Notes: generated from the sequence alone by a model not told the origin. 64,000 nucleotides of DNA from Abelmoschus esculentus (GCA_035048815.1 JAUCBN010000017.1:14008936-14072935); one strand, 5' to 3'. Counted from the first letter of the stretch, positions 1 to 11,435 are shown. Program-made: numbers and translations.

Positions 1-178
1 ACTGAATATTTCCAAGAAATCACAAATGAAAAATGAAACGAGAAGCGTCACTGACTATATATACCAAAAGGAATTAAGATAGCAGTTACAGATAAATTCA
101 TCAACTCTAGTGTTAACATAGAAGCATCAATTTAAAGGATGTAAAGCGTGTATGTATTCTTGGTGGTTTAAACATTAC

Positions 179-2350
179 CCTTTGTATGATACCCAATGAT
201 GGCACCAGTGCATTAGAAGCAGGAAAAGGTGCTGTTGCAGGCTTTGTCCTTGCATTATCTCCATTTTCTACCAGAATTACAGTCAAAATACAAGTATTAT
301 CATCTAAAGCCTTTTATTAACAGTAATACTTGAGCAACTGTTCTAATATGCATACCCACTAATTGGAAAACCCCAGAAGTGGCATCAGAAGGTGTTGAGA
401 TTTCATTGCTGCATGGTAAGCAATGTTAATAACTTCTTGCCCTCACTTGAACATTACAAGAACTAAAATGAAAGGATATTTTCGATTCAAGGTTGAACTT
501 TTAAGCCAAACTCACCTTGCTAAAGTTTGTGAACTCCCTTTCAAGGTAGACTTGGTTTCTGAGGATAAGTGCCACGAAAGAGTTTTTGATGCAGGGGTAT
601 CTACAGTTAAAAACATTTATTCAGTACACAAAACTTGCCTTCTATAAGATAGTATAATGCAACAATGCAGAAAACAACTAAAATTAGAAGAGTTCCTTCC
701 AGCTAAGAAACACTATACCTGAAGGCTGAAGACGAGAATTAGTCTGAAAATAGTTTTGCCTAACATCTGTCGGTAGCTGAGGAGTAAAATGCACCTTCTT
801 GCTGACAGAATCTGGCTTAGAGAAAATTGCAGTGGCATAGAAGCAAAAAAATAGGACAAAAAGGAAAGGAAAATGAGAAAACATTCGAAACTTCAGCCCA
901 CTAATTAGCTTCTATCAACTATTCTTACTCGGTAAAGTGTAGTGCTTGTGATGTCTTGGGATAAATGCAAATAACTGCTGCTGCCCGAGACCTTCTTTAT
1001 TCTTGAATGTTCGGCAAGTACGAAGTTTCTAATAATAAAAAACTTAAATTAGTCAAGGCCTTCCATTCAATATATTTCTTGTACTAGCATATTAAACCAG
1101 AGAAGTACAAAGAGATTACCTGATTTAAATAAGATGCTTTTAGCTCTACGATTGACACATCCAATGCTTGCTGCTCAAGAAGATCAGTTAACTTGTAAGC
1201 CACAGTGCCGAGATGATCAACAGCATTAACAAGAGCCCGTACACCATAATCTTTCAGGTTGTCCAGTACCCTAACAAAAGTATCCCACATAGGAAAAGTG
1301 GCACTATGAGAAGAGAACAATGGAAGTAAACCAAACACAATCAAATGCATAAGCATGCCGGTTTGATACCAAAAAATCACATTGGCATAATGTCCAACTC
1401 AATCTAGTTCTGAAGTCAATCATGGTATTACTTGAATGAAAATGAAGTAACTGTTAGACAACCAATGATGGAACTAAGCAGGTCTTAAAGTAAAATAAGC
1501 AGTCTTACATCTGCTTCTGCTCATTCTGGAGATAAGACTTTTCACAGTATTCTGCAGCTGAATAAAGCTGAGGCCTTAAGTTCTTGAGCTCCTATAAAAA
1601 GACAAGGGTCCAACTTATTGATTAGTATAACAATGAAATGCTGGAAAGTTTCAAAACGCATGAGCTCAAACATCAGCAAACCATATAGAAGTCTCAACTT
1701 TTGCAGATATTGCATTCAGATGCAAGGACTTCCTAATTTTCTCCTAATATGATATTATTACATTGTACTAGGCTACTAGCACATAATGGACTCGAAAAGG
1801 ACTTTCCCGTTGCCTCATTCAATTCAATTCGCTTTCTGGTTGACTAATACTACGGCTCTAAACTCAGTAATGGAAATCAATCAAGCACTGTTCTCCAATA
1901 AACACAATAAGCGTATATATCCAACTTACCATAGATTATTCATCCATTGCTAGGACTCTACTTTCTATCTTTGGAAGATATCTAACTTTTAACTCGGTCA
2001 TAAAAGCTACGATCCACCAATACTAAACCGTGAAGTCTTCAAAGACTCCAAAATAAATAATAATTAAAAAAACGAGCACACAATTTTTCGTAGACAAACA
2101 CATGTAATTTCTTATTCATGTCATTTTCTCCCCCTCACATTTCCCGTCAGCATTCAAGCAGTGCCTTCTAAAGTCAACCAGAAAACAAAATCAAATTTAA
2201 AAAGAAATCCAGATCTGATCGAAAAATACAGAAACTAGTTGTTGAGAAATGAACCTGCAAAGCTTTAACGAAGCTCTTGCTACGCTCCATGGAGACCTCG
2301 TCGAAGGTCATGGCGGAATTATCAGGCGGCCTGTGTAACTCCACCTCCAT
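179..2350 (-). CDS. ABIL1: ABI-like (ABIL) WAVE/SCAR complex subunit, C-terminus beyond left edge
   Basis: Eight in-phase exons read on the minus strand: 2350-2255, 1591-1509, 1270-1120, 1028-929, 811-719, 600-516, 408-356 and 267-179. Together they give 250 codons with GT..AG introns. The start context reads MEVELHRPPDNSAM. Exon 3 holds the most conserved stretch (VLDNLKDYGVRALVNAVDHL) and exon 5 has KKVHFTPQLPTDVRQN, both recognised from plant ABIL1-type proteins. ABIL proteins are the Abi subunit of the WAVE/SCAR complex, which activates ARP2/3 actin nucleation at the cell cortex. The Arabidopsis homologue is about 300 residues, so roughly 50 C-terminal residues should lie left of position 1; an AG acceptor-like TTCAG sits at the extreme edge. 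The last two exons (267-179, 408-356) are the least certain. ABIL1 versus another ABIL paralogue is a resemblance call. No internal break was seen. Confidence 0.9.
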
Positions 2351-2752
2351 TAAGTCACCTTCTCTTGTTAAATATCGAGATTCAAAATCTCAAACCCCTA
2401 ACCCTCAGAAAAAAGAAGGAAACGAGAATTGAAGAATTGCAGCACCGAAGTAATAAGAAAGAGATTAAAAGATATGTTTCCGGAGGAATATCTAAACCTA
2501 TAGAAACTTGAGAGACATGGAAATTTAAACAACTGAAACAGAGTAAGGAAAACTGGAGCGGAAGCGATTCCCGAGAAATGATGGAGAAATCTGGCATGGA
2601 GTTACTCGTAGCAAGGGAAATTGACTTTCCACCGAGGGAAAGAGAATAGAGCGTTACTGTTGCATTTATCCCCGAGTTATCGACTCTTGAGTTGACTCAC
2701 TTCGCTCGATCCGTTTCGGTGATTTCATCTCATTATTTTAAGTTTTTTAACT
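2351..2752 (-). promoter_or_regulatory. 5' leader and proximal promoter of the ABIL gene
   Basis: This stretch lies upstream of the ABIL start codon (minus strand) and is less AT-rich than the DNA beyond it. It contains short ORF-like runs but nothing recognisable as protein. No convincing TATA box was found. The transcribed leader probably ends before about 2700, where the Tourist-like MITE region begins. Confidence 0.4.
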
Positions 2753-2755
2753 TTA

Positions 2756-3234
2756 GGGTAAACTATACATGTGACCACCAAATTATTTGAGAATATTTGT
2801 TTTGGTTATTAAATTAATTAATTTATTAATTAGATCATTAAATTTATTAAATTGATCTATTTTGGTCATTGCGTTAAAAATTCTAACGGAGTAGTGACGT
2901 ACGAATAACATGTCAGTTAACAAAAATTTATAAAATTATATATTTAATTAATATTATTTATCTATTATATTAATTTTATCTTAATTTTAATTTAATTAAA
3001 TAAATAACAAGGACTAATTAATATAAATGTAAATGATAAGGACTAAATGTATAATTTTATAAAAAAAATAATTAATTACTATGTCATACCTTCGTCATTT
3101 CTTGTTACGATTTTAATAATATGATCAAAATAAGTTAATTTAATAAGTTCGATGATTTGATTGATAAATTAGTTAGTTTGATGGCAAAAATATATATCTT
3201 CAAATATTTTAGTGGTTACATGTGTAGTTTACCC
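2756..3234. mobile_element. Tourist/PIF-Harbinger-like MITE
   Basis: A 479-bp AT-rich, non-coding element with long imperfect terminal inverted repeats. The left end GGGTAAACTATACATGTGAC is mirrored by the right end (reverse complement GGGTAAACTACACATGTAAC). It is flanked by TTA at 2753-2755 and TTA at 3235-3237, the 3-bp duplication typical of Harbinger/Tourist transposition. The inverted similarity continues well inside both arms (repeats of TTTGGTTATTAAATTA and related text). It sits between the ABIL promoter and the first LTR element. Confidence 0.7.
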
Positions 3235-3294
3235 TTACCTTTATATGGGACATTTAGGTTCTTTGCTTATTGAAAAAAAAAATCTCTTCCTTCT

Positions 3295-3559
3295 GGAGAA
3301 ATTATATTATGGGACATTTCTACCACGTCATCCATGAGACCAACCAATAAAAACATCAATTTAATTATTTTTTTACATCATCATTTTTACCGAGTGAATC
3401 TTCACTAACATTTATTATAAATTAAGTTTAAAACAGTTTTTACCAAGTGAAGATTCATTTAATAAAAATGATGAGGTAGAAAAATTAATTGAATAGATAT
3501 TTTTTATTGGTTAGTCTCATGGATGAAGTGGTGGGAATGTCCCATAATATAATTTCTCC
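3295..3559. mobile_element. Foldback MITE, near-perfect inverted repeat
   Basis: Two arms of about 115 bp face each other. The left arm begins GGAGAAATTATATTATGGGA and the right arm is its near-perfect reverse complement, ending at 3559. Shared internal blocks include CATCCATGAGAC, CCAATAAAAA and GAATCTTCAC. The centre (about 3410-3440) is a short unpaired AT-rich spacer. It is non-coding and a transcript would form one long hairpin. No clear target duplication was seen. Confidence 0.65.
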
Positions 3560-3902
3560 TTGCTTCTACTATTGAATTTTGAACCTATAGTTTAAAAATA
3601 TAAATATTAATTAAATTTTTTAATTATTTATTTTAAAATTTATTAATGTCAACACGAAAAAATAATAAAATATAATATATAATAAATAATAAAATATTAA
3701 AAAATATAAAAAAATATAATAAAATAAAAAATGATAATAAATAACAGAAAATCAAAAAATAGTAAAAAAATGAATAAAAATAGAATAAAATTCAAAAATA
3801 AGAGATAAGGGAGTTGAGGATTTTTTGGTTGGTGGAGTGTTTGTAGGGATTTGAATTTTGTTTGGAGTTTTTTACTTCAATCAAAAGTCTGAGTTTGAAT
3901 CT

Positions 3903-3910
3903 TATAAAAG
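3903..3910 (+). promoter_or_regulatory. TATA box in the E1 5' LTR
   Basis: TATAAAAG, about 250 bp into the LTR and followed by a GA-rich leader. The 3' LTR has the same box at 17248-17255. It probably marks the U3/R boundary. Confidence 0.55.
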
Positions 3911-4943
3911 GAGGAGGATTTCAAGTTTAAAGGGGCAGAGAAAAAACGAAGAGAAGAGGGAGTTGAGATCAGAATTCAAAGGAGCAATTACAAGCTTGAG
4001 TAAGGGGAAGGATTTCAATCGGTGAGGAAGCAAAGAAGGTCGTCGGCGGTAAGTTCTTTTCCTCTTTAATTTCGGCTTTTTTTATGGATTAGACTCCTAG
4101 ATTCGAAATTAGTTGTTTTTATACTTTAATTAGGACTTAAAATTAATTTTAAAGATTTTAAAAAATTTAATTAGGTTCTAAATTAGAATTTAATTTAGTT
4201 TTTAAGAAAACTTTAAAATTAATTTAACCTAGTTAAATTTAATTAATTTAACCCTTTGAACCTAAAAATTAGACTTGAATTAGGTGTAATTTAGTTCTTA
4301 AAATTTTGGAAATTATTTTAATTAATTATTTTAAATTAATTTTAATTAATTTCTAAAAAATAAGCTTTAAAATTAACTCACCTAAATTAGGTCTAGTTTA
4401 GCCTTAAACCTTAAAACATTCACCAAATTAGACTTAAATTAGGCTTACTTTAATTCTTTAATTTAGAAAATAATTTTAATTAATTATTTTAATTAATTTT
4501 AATTAATTTCTAAAAGATAAGATTTAAAACTATTTAGGTCTAATTAGCCCAAATTTCACCAATTAAACTTTGATTAGGTTAAGTTAAATTCTTAAAATGT
4601 AGAAAATACTTTAATTAAGTCTCTTAATTAATTTTAATTTCTAAGATAAGGTTTAAAAATTAACTTAATTAAGTTTAATCCAACCCTAATTAAACCTTTG
4701 AACTTAAAATTCACCAAGTTAGATTTAAATTAGGTTTTAATTAAGATTTGAAGTTAAGGAAAACTTAATTAATTTAATTAAAAATCCTAAGCTTTAAAAT
4801 TAATGTCACACTTAATTAAATCTTATCCTTTGTTCAAGGTTTGCTTCCTAGTCCCTTTGATCTTTTTCAATACAAGTCCCTTGTACTCGTGAAATTTTGA
4901 TGTAATGTTGTACACCCATGATTCTAATAAAATTGATGAGTTC

Positions 4944-6013
4944 TGTAGAACTAATATTTTGATATAATAATTGAAAAATAGTTTTGGACTAATTTGAAAA
5001 GATTTCAAAAATGGTTCTTATGTCCAAACTACTTGAAAATATATTTAAGATGTTTTTGAGTGATTTTAAATATGTTTTAAATGATTTAAAGAAACCAAAT
5101 AAGTGTTTTTAACCCAAGTGTTTCGATACACCCTTAAGGTGTTTCGATACCTGTTCTTCAATACCATGGTTTCAAAGGCAAAACCACAGTGGTATCGATA
5201 CTGGTATCGATACCATTTTGCCACTGTGATGGCCTGTTTCGATACCTGTTTCTGAACACCCCCAACGGTCAAAATGATTTTATAAAACCCCCCAACGGCT
5301 AGGAGCGGTATCGATACCGGTATCGATACCAGTTCTTAAATGCAGGTCAACGGCTATTTCCCAAAGAGGGTGTTTCGATACCAGTTCAAGCGGTATCGAT
5401 ACCACCTGTACCAGAAACAGAAATATGCCTTGTAATCAGCTCCAAACGGCTCCAAAACATTCCCAACGGTCATAAACGGCTAGAAGCTCATTTGGGATGA
5501 TAAAAGGAAGCCTCAAGCATCAAGAGAAGACTAATGCTTCACTTGTAACAACATTATGATCAAGATTTGTCTTAGTGCTTAATTTCCTATTATTTTGGTA
5601 GACAAACACTTGTGAGCTCAATTGTCAATATATGCTCAAGTGTAATTAGGAATTGGGTGAGTGCTTATTTGCAAACACTATCCTTATTAGAAGGATTCAA
5701 GTTTGCTAAGTTTTCTTGTTTGAGTGAATTCCCAAAGTTCGGGTTGTGAACTTTGGATGCTAGATTCGGTTTGAGTCTAGGATTGTAAGGTTATCCCTTT
5801 GCTCTCAAAAGGTTGAAATTCTTAGTGAATTTGGAAATCCTTAGTGGGAAGCTAAGGTAGTGGATGTAGGTGCTTGTTCGAAGGTCGAACCACTCTAAAA
5901 TCCTTGTGTTTAACTCTTATCTCTTTGCTTCCACAACCAACCACCCAAAGTGTTCTTTCTCCATCAAATTGGCAAGCTAATCGGTTGTGCATCGAACCAC
6001 TCCAAGCCTAACA
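4944..6013 (+). repeat. 5' LTR of the Copia-type element
   Basis: 1070 bp, starting TGTAGAACTA and ending GCCTAACA directly before the PBS. It contains GGTATCGATACC-type palindromes at 5191-5214, 5307-5330 and 5392-5403, several single TTTCGATACC half sites, and a GATAAAAG promoter-like run near 5498. Confidence 0.92.
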
Positions 6014-6015
6014 AT

Positions 6016-6027
6016 TGGTATCAGAGC
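6016..6027 (+). other. Primer-binding site, initiator tRNA-Met type
   Basis: TGGTATCAGAGC, the standard plant Copia PBS complementary to the 3' end of initiator tRNA-Met, two bases after the 5' LTR. Confidence 0.9.
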
Positions 6028-6105
6028 GAGGCTCAATCGAGGAGGATTAACATCCTATTGAGAAGATCCGGAGAGCTCGACCAATTTATAATCAACCGAC
6101 ATTTC

Positions 6106-7587
6106 ATGGCTTAATCCATTGACAAGCCACCTTTCTTTGACGGGTCTAACTACTCCCAATGGAAGATAAGGATGAAGTATTTCATCAACTCTAGAGACTA
6201 CAAGCTATGGGATATAGTTGAAGATGGACCATTTGTGCCAAAAGGAATAAAGGCGGAATGGAGCGTGGAAGATCGCAAGAAGATGGTGCTTAATCACAAA
6301 GCCTTGCACATTCTTGTTTGTGCATTCCATCCAAGCATCTATGAGAAGATATCTTCTTCTGAAAGTGCCAAGGAAGTTTGGGACAAGCTAGAAGTCACAT
6401 ACGAGGGTACAAACGAAGTAAAGGAGACCAAGATTGGACTCCTCAACCAAGAGTATGAGAACTTCAAGATGAATCCGGAAGAGGACATAGCAAAGATGTT
6501 CGATCAATTCTCCACCATCACCAATAGACTTAGAGGATATAGAGAGATCATTCCGGAGGAAAAGCTTGTTCGTAAGCTCATCTATTCCCTTCCCGAGTCA
6601 TGGGACTCAAAAAGGACCGCCATCATCGAAGCCAAAAATCTAAAGACACTCAAGCTTGATGAACTCATGGGGTCACTCCTCACACATCAAATTATGATGA
6701 AAGGAAGACAAGAGGAGAAGAAGAAGAAAGAGATTAGATTGATGGGGAAGACGAAGGTCAAAAAGCTTGGTGTAAATGTCAACACCGTTGCTCTAAAATC
6801 CTCCAAGTGCATCCACTTTGAAGATTCAAGTGAGGAGGATAGTGAAGAAGATGAAGAGCTTGCTCAACTCTTCATTGACTTCGATCGATTCGTGAGGAAC
6901 AAAAGTAAGAGATCCTCAAAGCACGAATCAAAGGAGAAGATGAAGGACTCCCACAAGTCAATCAAAAAGGGATCATCTTCCAAGAAGCAAGCATATGTGG
7001 CTACATGGAGTGACGATGACTCCACCGAAAATGAAGAAGTCAACCTATGCTTGATGGCCCTCAATGAGAGGGAGGTAACTTGTAACTCATCTATTTCTAA
7101 TTCATATACTTTTGATGAGTTACAAGAAACCTATGATAAATTGGCTTTTGAATTTAAAGCTTCATTTTCTAAAAACAAAAAGATTATTTCAAAGCTTAAA
7201 TTAGAAAATGATTTGCTTTCAAAAACCAATTTCGAAATTGAAGCAAAATTAAAAGATTTTGAGCTTAAAGTTTTTGATTTACAAAATTTGCTTCAAAAGA
7301 TGGAAAAAGATCATCAAATGGCTCTAGATGATCTTAAGAAAGAAAAAGATTTGATTTCCAAAGAGCTTGAAAAGAAAAATAATTTGGGAAAATCAAATTT
7401 TTACATGAGACAATCTAGTGCCCCTAGATTTGAAAATGGAAAATGTTTTAGAAGTATTTGGGTCCCAAAAGGACTAATCACTTCAACAAATAAGGATGAA
7501 ATTGAAAGATGGATTCCTAAGGGGACTAAAATTGGTGCTACTAACGTTAAAGGATCCAAAGTAATTTGGATACCAAAAATTACTTGA
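6106..7587 (+). pseudogene. Copia gag polyprotein with an early stop and no zinc knuckle
   Basis: Reading from the ATG at 6106, codon 3 is TAA. The frame then continues with KPPFFDGSNYSQWKIRM and stays open to 7587 (471 residues from the ATG at 6172). The first about 200 residues are the UBN2/gag-polypeptide domain of plant Copia elements (DIAKMFDQFSTITNRLRGY, SWDSKRTAI). A charged S/K/E-rich linker, then a coiled coil at about residues 310-405, follow. The CCHC knuckle (CX2CX4HX4C), usually found between the gag core and the YVATWSDDDS segment, is absent, and the frame ends where protease would begin. Gag normally forms the virus-like particle. The early stop may be bypassed by the downstream ATG at 6172, at the cost of the first 22 residues. 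Confidence 0.85.
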
Positions 7588-8113
7588 TTGTCTTGTTTAG
7601 GTGTGATGGAGATATGAGCAACAAAGTGCAAGATTAAGGGGGAGCTCCATACACACATGAAGGACACTTGAAGAAGGAAGGCTTCACATCCTACCTTTGG
7701 TTCAAGTGTGATAAAATTTCTAGTTGAATTTGTGTTTACTTGCTTATTTTTGTTTTATTTCAACTAGTTTATCATATATGTTGGACTAACACTTAATGAT
7801 GCCTTGAGTAAGGGGGAGTTTTTGTTTTCATAACCAATGTTTTGATATTTAATTTTTCCAACAATTGATATCTTTCAAATTCTCCTATGTTTTGAGCTTT
7901 AAAGTTTTTCAAACTTGGTTTGAACCATTTTTGATATAACAAAAAGGGGGAGAATGTTATGAAAAATTGCTTTTCAAAGACTTTCAAATGGATAAGAGGA
8001 ACCTTAAATGATTTGAGTCTTTAATTCTCTTATTCAAAGTTTATTTGACAAAGGGGGAGCAATCTCAAAAACAATTTTTTAAGTTAGTTTTATTATATCA
8101 AAAAGGGGGAGAT
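7588..8113 (+). other. Copia 3' untranslated region with iterated polypurine motifs
   Basis: No gene here. AAGGGGGAG occurs five times, at 7636, 7810, 7944, 8051 and 8103. The last (AAAAGGGGGAGAT, 8101-8113) abuts the 3' LTR and is the functional-position polypurine tract for plus-strand priming. Confidence 0.75.
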
Positions 8114-9183
8114 TGTAGAACTAATGTTTTGATATAATAATTGAAAAATAGTTTTGGACTAATTTGAAAAGATTTCAAAAATGGTTCTTATGTCCAAACT
8201 ACTTGAAAATATATTTAAGATGTTTTTGAGTGATTTTAAATATGTTTTAAATGATTTAAAGAAACCAAATAAGTGTTTTTAACCCAGGTGTTTCGATACA
8301 CCCTTAAGGTGTTTCGATACCTGTTCTTCAATACCATGGTTTCAAAGGCAAAACCACAGTGGTATCGATACTGGTATCGATACCATTTTGCCACTGTGAT
8401 GGCCTGTTTCGATACCTGTTTCTGAACACCCCCAACGGTCAAAATGATTTTATAAAACCCCCCAACGGCTAGGAGCGGTATCGATACCGGTATCGATACC
8501 AGTTCTTAAATGCAGGTCAACGGCTATTTCCCAAAGAGGGTGTTTCGATACCAGTTCAAGCGGTATCGATACCACCTGTACCAGAAACAGAAATATGCCT
8601 TGTAATCAGCTCCAAACGGCTCCAAAACATTCCCAACGGTCATAAACGGCTAGAAGCTCATTTGGGATGATAAAAGGAAGCCTCAAGCATCAAGAGAAGA
8701 CTAATGCTTCACTTGTAACAACATTATGATCAAGATTTGTCTTAGTGCTTAATTTCCTATTATTTTGGTAGACAAACACTTGTGAGCTCAATTGTCAATA
8801 TATGCTCAAGTGTAATTAGGAATTGGGTGAGTGCTTAGTTGCAAACACTATCCTTATTAGAAGGATTCAAGTTTGCTAAGTTTTCTTGTTTGAGTGAATT
8901 CCCAAAGTTCGGGTTGTGAACTTTGGATGCTAGATTCGGTTTGAGTCTAGGATTGTAAGGTTATCCCTTTGCTCTCAAAAGGTTGAAATTCTTAGTGAAT
9001 TTGGAAATCCTTAGTGGGAAGCTAAGGTAGTGGATGTAGGTGCTTGTTCGAAGGTCGAACCACCCTAAAATCCTTGTGTTCAACTCTTATCTCTTTGCTT
9101 CCACAACCAACCACCCAAAGTGTTCTTTCTCCATCAAATTGGCAAGTTAATCGGTTGTGCATCGAGCCACTCCAAGCCTAAAA
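8114..9183 (+). repeat. 3' LTR of the Copia-type element
   Basis: 1070 bp, colinear with the 5' LTR. Differences seen include AATG/AATA near the start, CCCAGG/CCCAAG and the terminal CCTAAAA versus CCTAACA. It is followed by the AGTTC duplication. Confidence 0.92.
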
Positions 9184-10085
9184 AGTTCCTTTTGACTTGT
9201 GCTTTTATTTTATTATGTTTTTTGCATGGCATATTTAAGGAGGCCACCTAATAAATATCTAAGTTAATTAATTTAGAGCTCTTTTTAGTAATAATCGCTT
9301 TAATTAATTAATTAATTTAATTAGAGAGATAACTTAGTAACATAGCATGTGAATCTTATGTCTCGGATACACTAAAGAGGTTGGTGTTTTGATGCACCAT
9401 GATGCTGACCTAGTGAGTGTACCTTGGCATCGAATTCATGTGTTATTAAAACCTAGAATTTTGATAAAATAACTTAGGTTTAGAATTAAATAAAATGGAT
9501 AGGTAAGTAACTAGTAACATTAGTAACTTAGGTTTTAAACACTTAATTAATGGAGCCTTTTTAGGATTAAAACTTAAAACGAACAAAATAAAAAACGGTC
9601 ATGCATTTTACTTTAACCTTTTGAGGCGGAAGTTACATTTCTTTAAATTTGGGTGAGATTTCCTATCTAGAGGACGTCTCGTTCAACTCAAGTTTAAAGG
9701 TGATGTAATTTCTAAATCAAAAGGATATCCAAATTCAAATAATGTTCAATTAACAATGGGAAATTAAATTAATATCTCTCTTCAAATTGTCAATGCCATG
9801 TAATGTTTTTCAAGGTACCAATTTTTGGGCGTTTGTAAGGGTCGTCCTTACACGTAACCGACTACCGAACCCTACGTTTTTAAAATGAATCTCTGGTTTA
9901 TTTTTATGGTGTCTGGCCTACCTAAGTGGCCGGTGGCGACTCCAAGTCAAATTAATTTTTTAAAATTAAATTATGTTTTTTTTCCTAAAATTTAGATATT
10001 TGGTAAAATTCACATTTTCAAAAAAATAATAGCCAAGTCATTTTCACCTAAAAATCGTGCGTTTTTTAAAGAGGTCGCGACAGCT

Positions 10086-10104
10086 TGGCGAATCCGCTGG
10101 GGAC
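10086..10104 (+). other. Primer-binding site of E1
   Basis: TGGCGAATCCGCTGGGGAC, three bases after the 5' LTR. It matches the E2 PBS except for one base (A for C). The family form TGGCGACTCC is complementary to a tRNA 3' end GGAGTCGCCA, as in tRNA-Arg, which Tat/Ogre elements are known to use. Confidence 0.75.
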
Positions 10105-10862
10105 TTAAAAAATTATTTTTTGTGAGTCAGGCCTAATTTTTTCAAACTTTACGTGGCATTTTGGCATTTTGGAGTTAGATATTAATTTAATTTTTTATTA
10201 TTAAGTGAACATTATTTGAACGAGGATAACTTTTTACTTTCATATATTTTGTCATTCATGCATAAGCTCTCGACCCGAGCTTTCACCCTTAAGTAGGAGT
10301 TAGATATTATCCGACGTGATGCTTTCCAGTTCCGAGTTTCAGATTTTTATCTGCTTTTGGTATACTAACCTTACGCATCGTGGGGTCTTCACCTCCGTTG
10401 TAAGGGACCTATACCACCGAATTGATGTCTTATCGTCGTAGTAGACGATAACGACAATTCGGGAACCCAGTGTCTAGACCAAAAACCCGCATATAGAGTA
10501 GAAACCAACCCCTTCTAGAGCCAGACAGGGACCATAAGATGAGGCGGTATGCTGCCGAAATGCCGCCGAACTTAGGATTTTTCTATTAACATGCTCTCTG
10601 GTTATTTTTACGCAATTTAGTATGTTCTCTGGTTATTTTACGCATTTTTATCCCGTTCTCTGGTTAACCTTATTTGCGTTTTTAACTGCTCTATGGTTAT
10701 TTTAGAGGCACATTTTATTATTGTATTTTATCTTTGTCTTTATCCTACTAACACATTTTCTTCTTATTTTTTGTTTTTCTTTGATCCTTTATGCATTTTC
10801 TTTACTTGGCATATTTGCATGGGTATTAATTTGGAAAACAATAAAGTTAGAAGTGTCCAATA
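10105..10862 (+). other. Long untranslated leader of E1
   Basis: Non-coding, and homologous to the E2 leader (24339-25101). It includes repeated text of the type CTCTGGTTATTTTACGCA around 10590-10700. No ORF was recognised. Confidence 0.6.
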
Positions 10863-11183
10863 ATGTCAGAAATGATCATTATAGGCAAAGATAATACGGA
10901 AGTCTAGACATGGTCAGAAGCAGTTCAGCATGAGAAAGGTGATAGCTTGCCGTCAGGAGGAGAAGCGTGGAAGACCAAGTATGAAGCAGCGTAGCATACC
11001 ATCCAGAATCAGAGTTGATCAATTTCAAAGGTCGGAAGCGTCGCATCTTACGTACAGACATTATCGAGAGAAGCTACAACTCTTCTGAAGCAGCCGAACA
11101 TCGAGCAAGAGCATGGAGAAACAATCGTTCGCATACTACATGAGTTGACTAACTTAGGGATTAGGGCCAACAGTTTTCTGTAG
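10863..11183 (+). pseudogene. Collapsed ORF1 (DUF7745-type) of E1
   Basis: The first about 30 codons match the start of E2 ORF1 (MSE..IIG.DNTEV) and the last part matches the E2 ORF1 end (ATIVRILHEL, then LGIRANSFL). Roughly 1.8 kb of coding sequence between them, including the whole conserved core, is gone. The join lies near a TGCCG that occurs at both deletion ends in E2. There is an in-frame TAG at codon 15. It is therefore a scar of a microhomology deletion or template switch, not a gene. Confidence 0.75.
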
Positions 11184-11435
11184 ATTATCTTTAAAGTTGT
11201 AGTGAATCCTTTTTGGACAGACGGATGTTTTTAAGAGATTGTTTTCCGAATTTAATACCCTCTTGCATTCATGCATCATAAAGTAGATTTATATTTAGGT
11301 TGTTTGATTTTTATCTTATTTATATTTTATTTTTTTTTTGCATCATCTTAACATGTTGATATTTTTGCATCACATCGCATAAAGGTATTGATCCAAAAGT
11401 GATTATCGAGATAGAAGGCGATCATAACAGTTAAA

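Larger units (their letters stand above)
4944..9183 (+). mobile_element. Copia-type gag-only LTR retrotransposon (TR-GAG-like)
   Basis: A 4240-bp element inserted into the E1 5' LTR, with the duplication AGTTC at 4939-4943 and 9184-9188. The two 1070-bp LTRs differ at only about eight positions by eye, so it is the youngest insertion I can date in the window. The internal region is only 2.1 kb: a tRNA-Met-type PBS, one gag ORF and a non-coding tail with a polypurine tract. No protease, integrase, RT or RNase H is present, so it is non-autonomous. Confidence 0.92.
3647..10082 (+). repeat. 5' LTR of E1, split by the Copia insertion
   Basis: The LTR occupies 3647-4943 and 9189-10082, about 2.19 kb without the insert and close to the 2185-bp 3' LTR. 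It starts TGTCAACACG and ends GGTCGCGACA next to the PBS. It contains TATAAAAG at 3903-3910, a very AT-rich TTAATT-rich middle, and a poly(A)-type AATAAAA near 4928. A TGGCGACTCC stretch at 9934-9943 mimics the first half of the element's own PBS. Confidence 0.88.

Noticed and set aside
5066..8442. Identical 68-residue minus-strand ORFs at 5066-5272 and 8236-8442
   Set aside because: They lie at the same place in the two Copia LTRs and owe their identity to the LTR duplication. No family resemblance and no promoter logic.
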